Part shown: in pieces, positions 5,802 to 11,255 of the stretch
How the letters are laid out: each line of letters begins with the position of its first letter
How positions within the stretch are numbered: position 1 is the first letter of the stretch
Assembly (NCBI GenBank): GCA_031258625.1
Contig: JAIRMO010000091.1
Location: 1 to 11,255 of the forward strand
Source of the DNA: Spirochaetaceae bacterium
Lineage (GTDB): Bacteria > Spirochaetota > Spirochaetia > Treponematales > Breznakiellaceae
DNA: 11,255 bases
Direction: 5' to 3'
Notes under the pieces: model-generated
Seen by the model: the letters and a program-made list of their open reading frames with translations, nothing else
What the model was told of the DNA's origin: nothing
The model's database searches: none
Translations under genes and position numbers: made by a program

Positions 5802-8800
5802 TTACCAGAGGATGAGTTTTCCCCGATCCGGAAGGAAACCCCGGGCCTTGAGGGCTTCCGCGTATTCCCCGGAGGCGGCGGAGCGGCCGTTAATCCGTTC
5901 TATGGTGATTTTTCCCGCGGGGTTAACCGCCCTGTTCCGGGGAAAGGAGAGAAAGGCCAGGACGTTCCCCAGGGCGGGATCCTCCGGGGGGATAAAAACA
6001 TCGACATCCATGCCCCCCCGCCTGGCGACAACCAGGAGTTCCGGGCCCCGGAAACAGATACGGGTGTTCTGCTGCCGCGGAGGGAGCCGGGGATCAAGCC
6101 CTTCAACGGAAAGCCCCGCGGGGCTCGCCGGGTCCGCGGCGTTCATCCAATAAATCGAAGTTTCCCCTTCGGCCTTATCCAGTTCCCCGGGGATCTCCGG
6201 AGCGGCGAACTGGAGGGAGTTGATCCCTGAAAAGAAACGTCCCGCGATTACTTCCCCTGCCAGTTCAAGCCGCCGGATGGCGGGGAGGAGCCGGGCCCAG
6301 GAGAGATGGGGGAGTTCCCGCTCTAAAAGGGGCCTGCAGAGGATACCCCAGCGCTTAAGGAGGAGCCTTACCCGGCCTCTTTCGAACTCCTCTTCCTCCA
6401 GGGGATCGGCATCCGCAAATCCCCTGCCGGATACCCCCGTTCCATAGTCCGGTTCCAGGGAAAACCACCGGCCCGGTACCGGGGGGCCGGTTCGCCAGCG
6501 ATCCCGCAGGGCCCGGGGAAGACGTTTCGGCATCCCCCGGGAACAGACGGGGAGGGCTTCCTCCTCCCGGGGGATAAAACCCCGGATTAAACCCCGGCGT
6601 ACCGGTTCCCAGGAATCCGCGGAAAGCCGGCCCTTCCAAACTTCTTCCCAGAGGGCCCCGGCGCAGGAACTACTGTCCAGGCCCAGGGCTTCCTTTATTT
6701 CCCAAAAATCCCTGGGAAAATCGAAAAAAGCGGGGTCCGGCCGGCCCTCAAAGGGAGGAACCCGCCCCAGTTCCGATCCCCCGGCAATATCCATATCTTC
6801 GGGGGAACAAAAGGCGGCCCGTTCCCTGCCCGTACCGTACCAGAGGAGTTCCCCCGCCCGGAGCTTTTGGTCCAGGATTTCCCCGGAATAGGCGGGTTCC
6901 CGAAGGGGAAGGATGTCCCCTTCCCAGAGGGCCGCCGGGGCGGAATATCCCCCCAGGGTTTCCCAGGGCAGGGATGGGCTGTCCTGGGAAACCCTGGGAG
7001 GGAGTATGCCCTGACGCCGGGCGAGAAAGGGGACAAGGAGGGAAGCCGGCCGCTCCTTGACTTCCCGCCGGGCCCGCTTCCGGGAGAGGCGGAGGAGGAA
7101 TTCCAGGTTTTCCCGGTCACAGATAAAATCCGATTCCTCCCCGACCGCCACCTCCCGGACCAACCCACCCGTCCCGGCAAGGGCGTCCGCCGCCCCCTCG
7201 GCTTCCGCGGCGGTGAGGCCGAAGAGGGCCCCGATTCGGGAAAGGGGAAGGGGCCCCTCATAACGAAGCCAGGAATCCAGTAAAGCCGGGGCGTCTTTTT
7301 TCCAGGCGGGGGCCCATTCCCGGTGAACCACGACGGGGGAAACCGCCCCTTCCCGCAGGACAAGGCCGATCTTTCCCCCCAGGGCAGGGTCTTTCCCGTA
7401 ATGTTCCCGGAGTTCTTCCGGCAGGACCCGGAGGAGGGCCTCCCATTCATCCTGGGGGATCGCCACCCGCTCCTTGACCCATTCCGCAAGGCTCCGTTCA
7501 TCCTCGGGAGCCCAGCCGGGGAGTTCCCGCCTGAGCCGGGCGCAAAAATCCGCCGCTACCCCGGGGGACAGGGGAGGCCGGGACCGGGCGTTGTCCAGGG
7601 CTTCCTCAATGACCATGCCGGAAAGGGAAGGGCCTCCCTTTCGCAGATCCGGCCGTTCATCGTACTCATAAAGGAGGGCGCCGGTTTCTTTCCAGACCAG
7701 GTCCCGGGCAAAAGGGCTTGGAGTCCGGGTCCTAAAGAAGGAAATTACCACCTTCCCCTCCCGGATATCCCGGAGGAGGCCGGTAAAACCCTTCAGGTCA
7801 AACTGGTCCCGGAGGCAGCTCCGCCAGGCTTCGGCCGCCACGGGAAAGTCGCCGTAGGAGGCGGCCCCGTCGAAGAGCCGTTTTGCCCGCTGCCGCAGAA
7901 TCCACAGGGGGGTCCGTTTCCCAAACCCCGTCCGGGGGAGGAGGAGGGACCGTTCCGCCGCTTCCCGGAAGGAGGCGCCGAAAACCCCGGAAGATTCAAA
8001 GCGCCGGTAAAATTGCCCTTCCCCCCGGAGCTTATCCCCCTGGATTTCTCCCAGGGCCCTGAGACGGCGGATAAAAAATTCCTCCGGCGTACCGGGAATG
8101 GACCGGGGAAGGAGCAGGAGCAGGGCGTTATCGTCGGGGAAGGCCTCTACCCGGCTCCGGACGGTCTCTTCCAGCTCTTCCGCCAGGGCCATGGCCAGGG
8201 GGTAATTCACCATACCCCCCCGGAAACTGTGGAGGATTATCTGGTAGGAATCTCCCCGGCCTACCGGATCGTCGACGATTTCCACCGGGATAAACCCCGT
8301 CCCCGGCAGGGAAAGGTTCCCCTGGGCAGATCTTTGGGACAAGACAAAATCCGTAAGTTCCCGGAAAGCCGCGTCGGAAAGCCCGATGTCCGTAAAATAA
8401 TCCCGGTTCCCCTCGGCAAGGGGGACAAAAATTTCCAGGATCCGCCGCGCCAGGACGGGGCTGCGGAAGGCCGCCTCCGCCCTCCAAAAGGGGGTAAAAT
8501 CGGCCCCCGCCGGAAGGGGGCTTACCTCCACCGCTTCGGGCCCTATGGAAAGGATCCGCCAGGAACGGTTCCCGAAGTCAAAACAATCCCCGATCCGGCG
8601 TTCCCAGACGAATTCCTCATCCAGCTCTCCAATCTTGGTTCCCTCCGGGGTCCGCAGGGAATAGGCCCCCCGGCTGGGGATCACCCCCCCGGAAGTGTAG
8701 AGGAGGAGCAGGGTCCCCTTGAGGGGGGAGAGTTCCCCGGTTTCCCCGTCCAGGTAGAGCCGGGGTTTTAACTCCCGGAACCGGAGGGTGTCGTACCGGC

Positions 8801-10193
8801 CCAGGAGCATCCGGATAACCCGGTCATAGGCGGAACGGGAAAGGGTCCTAAACACATAAAAACCCCGGAGGGTATGGTACAGATCATCGACATGCCGGTT
8901 CTTTTCCACACAGAGGGCAAGGATGATCTGGGCCAATATATCCAGGGGATTTTCTATTGCCCGGGTTTCTTCGATTTCCCGATCCCGCAGGGCCCCTCCC
9001 AGGGCCGCTGCGGCGAGCAGATCCAGGCCGTGGAATGGCAGCAGCCTGCCCCGGCTTACCAGGCCGACCCCGTGACCGGATCTGCCTATCCGCTGGAGGG
9101 CCCCGGCGGCGGAGACGGGGCTCCCCGCGAGGATCACCTCCGCGACCCGGCCTATGTCTATCCCCAGTTCCAGGGAAGAGGTGGCCACCACACAGGGCAG
9201 CCGGCCCGAGGCAAGGCCGGCTTCCACCTCCCGGCGGACCTCCCGGGAAAGGGAACCGTGGTGGGTAAAGGCGATGGTTTCTCCCGCGGCCTGGTTTAAA
9301 AGAAAGGCGATCCGCTCCGCCCGGCGGCGGGAATCGGTGAAGACCAGGGTGGCGGAGCCGCCTGCGGCTTGGTTTAGGGCTATCCGTTCCCGAATGGTGT
9401 TGATCAGGACCGTGTAGCGCCTTCCGTAGCGGTCCGGTTTCCGGTTCTCCGTCTCATCCGGGGGAAAATCGATGACCACGTCGATGTGTTTTTCCGCCGG
9501 AGGCGCTACGACGGAGACCTGCCGGTTTTCGTACCCCCCCTCCAGGGGTTTAAGCCCTCCGACGAATTCCGCGGCCCCTTCGGGGGGGCGTACCGTAGCG
9601 GAGAGGCTCACCCGCTGGAACTCCCCCGCCGCAAGGGCCAGACGGTCCACCTGGCAGGAGAGAAAACTCCCCCGTTTGGTCCCCAATACCGCGTGGATCT
9701 CGTCGAGGATCAGGTACCGTACCCCCGCGAGGATGATCCGGCTCCGGGGATTGAGGAGCATGATGGCGAGGCTCTCCGGGGTCAAGGCCAGAATCGCCGG
9801 GGGCGTTTTAAGGAAACGCCGCCTTTCCCCCGGAGGGGTATCCCCGGAACGGGTATCCACCCGGAGTTCCGGAAAAGGGAGGCCCCGGGCTTCAAAACGG
9901 GCGCGGAGGGCGGCGATGGGTTCCAGGAGGTTCCGCCGGATGTCTTCGTTCAGGGCCTTGAGGGGGGAGACGTAAAGTACCGAAAGGGCCTGCGGCGGGT
10001 AAATCCCCCGGACAAGCCGGTCGATGGCCGCAAGGAAGGCGGTCAGGGTTTTCCCGCTTCCCGTAGGGGCCAGGGCCAATACATGCTCCCCCCGGACAAT
10101 CCGGGGCCACGCCGCCTCCTGTACCGCCGTGGACTTTCCATAGGTTTCGGCAAACCACGTTTGGATAATAGGGTGGAACCCTTGGAGGGACAT
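5802..10193 (-). CDS. lhr: Lhr-family large ATP-dependent helicase
   Basis: This protein has 1463 residues, close to the ~1500 of long Lhr proteins such as that of E. coli. The superfamily 2 core is complete: motif I PTGSGKT (43-49), Ia YVSPLKALNEDI (74-85), Ib TPESL (138-142), motif II DEIH (164-167), motif III SAT (198-200), motif IV LVFTDSRRRAE (283-293), motif V ATSSLELGIDIG (337-348) and motif VI QRIGRSGH (367-374). After it come the winged-helix region and the long C-terminal part; the segment LELAGEVIAGRFFSGINSLQF near the end matches what I recall of long Lhr proteins. Lhr moves 3' to 5' on single-stranded DNA and unwinds DNA or RNA-DNA hybrids; it is linked to DNA repair, and the E. 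coli C-terminal part has uracil-DNA glycosylase activity. The ATG has AAGGA 12 nt upstream (10206-10210), rather far. It stands alone, without a co-directional partner close by. The many long open frames opposite it are GC-driven shadows. Confidence 0.96.
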   Translation of the reverse strand: MSLQGFHPIIQTWFAETYGKSTAVQEAAWPRIVRGEHVLALAPTGSGKTLTAFLAAIDRLVRGIYPPQALSVLYVSPLKALNEDIRRNLLEPIAALRARFEARGLPFPELRVDTRSGDTPPGERRRFLKTPPAILALTPESLAIMLLNPRSRIILAGVRYLILDEIHAVLGTKRGSFLSCQVDRLALAAGEFQRVSLSATVRPPEGAAEFVGGLKPLEGGYENRQVSVVAPPAEKHIDVVIDFPPDETENRKPDRYGRRYTVLINTIRERIALNQAAGGSATLVFTDSRRRAERIAFLLNQAAGETIAFTHHGSLSREVRREVEAGLASGRLPCVVATSSLELGIDIGRVAEVILAGSPVSAAGALQRIGRSGHGVGLVSRGRLLPFHGLDLLAAAALGGALRDREIEETRAIENPLDILAQIILALCVEKNRHVDDLYHTLRGFYVFRTLSRSAYDRVIRMLLGRYDTLRFRELKPRLYLDGETGELSPLKGTLLLLYTSGGVIPSRGAYSLRTPEGTKIGELDEEFVWERRIGDCFDFGNRSWRILSIGPEAVEVSPLPAGADFTPFWRAEAAFRSPVLARRILEIFVPLAEGNRDYFTDIGLSDAAFRELTDFVLSQRSAQGNLSLPGTGFIPVEIVDDPVGRGDSYQIILHSFRGGMVNYPLAMALAEELEETVRSRVEAFPDDNALLLLLPRSIPGTPEEFFIRRLRALGEIQGDKLRGEGQFYRRFESSGVFGASFREAAERSLLLPRTGFGKRTPLWILRQRAKRLFDGAASYGDFPVAAEAWRSCLRDQFDLKGFTGLLRDIREGKVVISFFRTRTPSPFARDLVWKETGALLYEYDERPDLRKGGPSLSGMVIEEALDNARSRPPLSPGVAADFCARLRRELPGWAPEDERSLAEWVKERVAIPQDEWEALLRVLPEELREHYGKDPALGGKIGLVLREGAVSPVVVHREWAPAWKKDAPALLDSWLRYEGPLPLSRIGALFGLTAAEAEGAADALAGTGGLVREVAVGEESDFICDRENLEFLLRLSRKRARREVKERPASLLVPFLARRQGILPPRVSQDSPSLPWETLGGYSAPAALWEGDILPLREPAYSGEILDQKLRAGELLWYGTGRERAAFCSPEDMDIAGGSELGRVPPFEGRPDPAFFDFPRDFWEIKEALGLDSSSCAGALWEEVWKGRLSADSWEPVRRGLIRGFIPREEEALPVCSRGMPKRLPRALRDRWRTGPPVPGRWFSLEPDYGTGVSGRGFADADPLEEEEFERGRVRLLLKRWGILCRPLLERELPHLSWARLLPAIRRLELAGEVIAGRFFSGINSLQFAAPEIPGELDKAEGETSIYWMNAADPASPAGLSVEGLDPRLPPRQQNTRICFRGPELLVVARRGGMDVDVFIPPEDPALGNVLAFLSFPRNRAVNPAGKITIERINGRSAASGEYAEALKARGFLPDRGKLILW

Positions 10194-10211
10194 GGTCTTT
10201 TATTATCCTTT

Positions 10212-10252
10212 AGGGCAACGCTGATTAACGTGACGCTAACCATCGTTGCCCT
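10212..10252. promoter_or_regulatory. Hairpin directly before the lhr ribosome binding site
   Basis: Perfect 9-bp arms AGGGCAACG (10212-10220) and CGTTGCCCT (10244-10252) enclose 23 nt that can form a further weak stem (TTAACGT against ACGCTAA). In the lhr message the 3' arm ends one base before the AAGGA ribosome binding site (10206-10210), so folding could affect lhr translation or act as an attenuator. On the plus strand it is followed by CTTATTTTT, but no plus-strand gene lies upstream within reach. Confidence 0.5.
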
Positions 10253-10356
10253 CTTATTTTTCTCGTTTTTCTACGAAAAACTGCGAAAAAACCACATTAA
10301 AGGAGCGCTGATTTATTCTCGATTGAATAAATCAGTGCTTCCTTAGGATAAAATTT

Positions 10357-10362
10357 ATTATA
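10357..10362 (-). promoter_or_regulatory. Possible -10 box for lhr
   Basis: On the minus strand this reads TATAAT, a perfect -10 consensus, 164 bp before the lhr start. No good -35 is found 16-18 bp upstream (AAACTG or AACTGA only). If used, the leader would contain the 10302-10341 and 10212-10252 hairpins. Confidence 0.35.
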
Positions 10363-10470
10363 GAGGCTTTCCTAAAACCTCAGTTTTTGGGAGACAAGCT
10401 CTGCTTGTCCAGCAACCTTGCGCGTCAGCGTGCGCTGATGCGCCGGTCAATGAGACAGGCGCTATGGAAA

Positions 10471-10503
10471 GGCTTTTTCAAAATGCCGGCTTTTGAAAAA
10501 GCC
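10471..10503 (-). terminator. Stem-loop after the lipoprotein gene, probable terminator
   Basis: Perfect 13-bp arms GGCTTTTTCAAAA (10471-10483) and TTTTGAAAAAGCC (10491-10503) with a 7-nt loop begin seven bases past the lipoprotein TAA. The run of U after the stem is short (TTT then CC), so termination may be incomplete, or the stem may belong to the larger repeat element. Confidence 0.55.
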
Positions 10504-10510
10504 TCATGGT

Positions 10511-10981
10511 TTAATTCCTAAGGCGCTTTAGCGTCGTTTCATTAGGGGAGCCCTCGATAAGGGTCAACATTCTCGTCGTGCGATCTCCGGCGGTCCAGAG
10601 TTTGTAGGCTATGCCGCCCTGCCAGGTGCCCTTGTCATTTATGTGGATGAGGCCTTCTTCCCAATAGCCGCCGTTACTGTCATAGCCGCTTGAGGATTTT
10701 TCCGAATACCCGGAAAGCGGAACCGTATGGGTAAAATTCCCCAGCGCTTTTACCGGACCGGTAATGGTAATCGTGTCAAAATCAATCGTCAGCCGGCCTG
10801 TGGCGGTATTTGCGGTCTGTCCCTCGGGCCAGAAATCCGGCGCGGTACATTCCCAAGGAGCGTCCGAAAGATAGGAGGAAAAATGTTTTAATTTCTTATC
10901 GCCGATGATAGTCAAGTTGCAGGAAACAGCAAGGGACACCAGGGCAAGCAAAATCAAAACAAAGGATAATTTGGTTTTCAT
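10511..10981 (-). CDS. Small predicted lipoprotein of unknown function
   Basis: This protein has 156 residues. The N-terminus is a lipoprotein signal: Lys2 and Lys4, hydrophobic stretch SFVLILLALVSLAVS and Cys21. The box AVS-C lacks the usual Leu at -3, which spirochaetes tolerate. The mature part (136 residues) is Trp/Gly/Thr-rich and looks like beta structure: a WECTAPDFW segment near residue 43, then GRLTIDFDTITITGPV, and GLIHINDKGTWQGGIAYKLW later. Alternating strands of this kind suggest a small beta-barrel or sandwich, but I recognise no named domain. I recall similar small lipoproteins in large paralogous sets in gut treponemes; this is memory only. An in-frame TAA lies three codons upstream, so this ATG is the start. 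It has no Shine-Dalgarno of its own and its ATGA overlaps the stop of a 13-codon leader ORF, implying coupled translation. A stem-loop follows the stop. Confidence 0.8.
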   Translation of the reverse strand: MKTKLSFVLILLALVSLAVSCNLTIIGDKKLKHFSSYLSDAPWECTAPDFWPEGQTANTATGRLTIDFDTITITGPVKALGNFTHTVPLSGYSEKSSSGYDSNGGYWEEGLIHINDKGTWQGGIAYKLWTAGDRTTRMLTLIEGSPNETTLKRLRN

Positions 10982-11019
10982 CGGCGTTTACGGGACGATT
11001 GACGGTTCAATTTCACCAT
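10978..11019 (-). CDS. Second leader ORF, 13 residues, coupled to the lipoprotein gene
   Basis: The reading is MVKLNRQSSRKRR then TGA. The TGA overlaps the lipoprotein ATG as ATGA. AAAGGA (11024-11029) stands four bases before its ATG, with a GGGGG run further out. The peptide is strongly basic. Because the lipoprotein start lacks a ribosome binding site, translation of this small ORF probably delivers ribosomes to it. It is too short for certainty from one sequence. Confidence 0.5.
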   Translation of the reverse strand: MVKLNRQSSRKRR

Positions 11020-11081
11020 ACGGTCCTTTCCCCCTTGCGGAATATTATTAAGAAAACAACAATCCCGGCGTTCCGGTCCAT
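11013..11081 (-). CDS. First leader ORF, 22 residues
   Basis: ATG at 11081-11079 reads MDRNAGIVVFLIIFRKGERTVW, then TGA at 11015-11013. AAGGGG (11091-11096) is well placed, nine bases upstream. The stop overlaps the start region of the second leader ORF (ATGGTGA), and the second ORF's ribosome binding site lies inside this one, so translation could pass from leader 1 to leader 2 to the lipoprotein. The peptide has a short hydrophobic core (IVVFLIIF). It may be a true leader peptide or chance. Confidence 0.4.
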   Translation of the reverse strand: MDRNAGIVVFLIIFRKGERTVW

Positions 11082-11109
11082 CGTTTCGCACCCCTTGAAT
11101 CATATTAAT

Positions 11110-11137
11110 AAGATACATAATCATTTCTTTTTGTCAA
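11110..11137 (-). promoter_or_regulatory. Probable sigma70-type promoter of the leader-lipoprotein unit
   Basis: On the minus strand there is a perfect -35 TTGACA (11137-11132), a 16-nt AT-rich spacer and -10 TATCTT (11115-11110, four of six matches). The start of transcription would fall near 11103, about 20 bases before the first leader ORF and its AAGGGG. This is the best promoter in the window. Confidence 0.6.
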
Positions 11138-11152
11138 GCTAATGAACCGGTT

Positions 11153-11255
11153 TGTGTTGTTAATCAGTGATAAGTTCACCCCCTATAGTAACGAGGGAAA
11201 CGTTCACCCCCCTCGGATAAGATAGGAGGATGAAATACATGATGAGCGCGAAAGA
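11153..11255 (+). mobile_element. Possible left end of an IS21-like insertion sequence (cut by window edge)
   Basis: The stretch TGTGTTGTTAATCAG is followed by two direct copies of GTTCACCCCC (11174-11183 and 11202-11211, 28 bp apart), then AGGAGG and a start codon. IS21-family ends characteristically start with TGT and carry repeated short blocks before istA; that is family knowledge, and the assignment here is inference. CGAGGG (11192-11197) and CCCTCG (11210-11215) also form a small hairpin around the second copy. The right end and transposase lie outside the window. The boundary at 11153 is a guess; a regulated promoter with two operator copies is the alternative. Confidence 0.3.
11239..11255 (+). 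CDS. Start of an unidentified plus-strand gene (truncated by window end)
   Basis: ATG at 11239 with a perfect AGGAGG (11224-11229) nine bases upstream; only MMSAK and part of the next codon (Glu or Asp) are visible. An in-frame ATG at 11230 directly touches the ribosome binding site and is therefore unlikely. The second ATG at 11242 is also possible. From the repeats upstream it might be an IS21-type IstA transposase, but five residues cannot show this. Confidence 0.6.

Larger units (their letters stand above)
10265..10505. repeat. Train of hairpins in the lhr-lipoprotein gap
   Basis: The 317-nt gap 10194-10510 holds no gene but a succession of stems: GTTTTTC/GAAAAAC (10265-10271, 10275-10281); CTGATTTATTC/GAATAAATCAG (10308-10318, 10325-10335), extendable outward to about 15 bp; CCTAAAAC/GTTTTTGG (10371-10378, 10383-10390, one mismatch); GACAAGC/GCTTGTC (10393-10399, 10403-10409); GCGCGTCAGC/GCTGATGCGC (10420-10429, 10434-10443, one G-U pair); and a 13-bp stem at 10471-10503. 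The last four lie between GAGGCTTT (10363-10370) and AAAGCCTC (10498-10505), which are themselves inverted repeats, so 10363-10505 could be one compound element: a small mobile repeat or a structured RNA. It matches no RNA family that I recognise. Confidence 0.65.

Noticed and set aside
7323..8771. Long plus-strand open frame (482 codons) opposite lhr
   Set aside because: It is antisense to a fully conserved helicase, rich in Gly/Pro/Arg as expected of a GC-rich shadow frame, with no domain and no good ribosome binding site.
9486..10346. Plus-strand 286-codon frame opposite the lhr start region
   Set aside because: Antisense to helicase motifs I to III; the only hydrophobic stretch near its end comes from the hairpin-rich intergenic DNA.
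10194..10510. Known structured RNA (tmRNA, 6S, SRP RNA, RNase P)
   Set aside because: I could not find their conserved sequence blocks; only a row of simple stems is visible.

Overview
The window looks like chromosomal DNA from a GC-rich spirochaete, most probably a termite-gut type Treponema. This assignment is an inference. It rests on a CheX-type chemotaxis phosphatase, a small lipoprotein with a relaxed spirochaete-like lipobox, a shikimate-kinase/macro-domain protein, and the overall gene style. Large genes run above 60% GC, while the cheX-like gene and the lipoprotein region are clearly more AT-rich. No rRNA, tRNA or CRISPR array is visible.

Layout, left to right. (1) 1-1239 (+) is the 3' part of a DEAD-box RNA helicase with a long Arg/Gly/Pro-rich tail. 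It overlaps by one base the GTG start of (2) 1239-2873 (+), a YbiT-type ABC-F ATPase, so the two form an operon-like pair with ribosome and RNA themes. (3) A nested hairpin (2910-2976) separates this pair from a convergent CheX-like gene (2980-3471, -). (4) 3472-3831 has no convincing gene but carries a large imperfect palindrome with arms of about 85 nt (3533-3618 and 3714-3796). (5) 3832-4956 (-) encodes a shikimate-kinase-like domain fused in frame to a MacroD-type macro domain; a perfect Shine-Dalgarno sits in front of an internal Met at the domain junction. (6) 4998-5681 (+) is a PrsW-type intramembrane protease, divergent from gene 5 across only 41 bp. (7) 5802-10193 (-) is a full-length Lhr superfamily 2 helicase. 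(8) 10194-10510 is non-coding and holds a run of six or seven hairpins. (9) 10511-10981 (-) is a small lipoprotein preceded by two tiny, mutually overlapping leader ORFs and a good TTGACA promoter. (10) 11153-11255 starts something on the + strand: two GTTCACCCCC direct repeats, a perfect AGGAGG and a start codon, possibly the left end of an IS21-like insertion sequence.

Most of the window is housekeeping-like: RNA remodelling, ribosome-associated ATPase, DNA repair helicase, ADP-ribose metabolism and a membrane protease. The unusual content is in the junctions: the SK-macro fusion with an internal start, the one-sided degeneration of the ABC-F ATP sites, the long palindrome, the hairpin train and the coupled leader ORFs. 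I found no convincing complete new defence or mobile system; the best candidates for undescribed elements are the structured intergenic repeats and the leader-ORF cascade.
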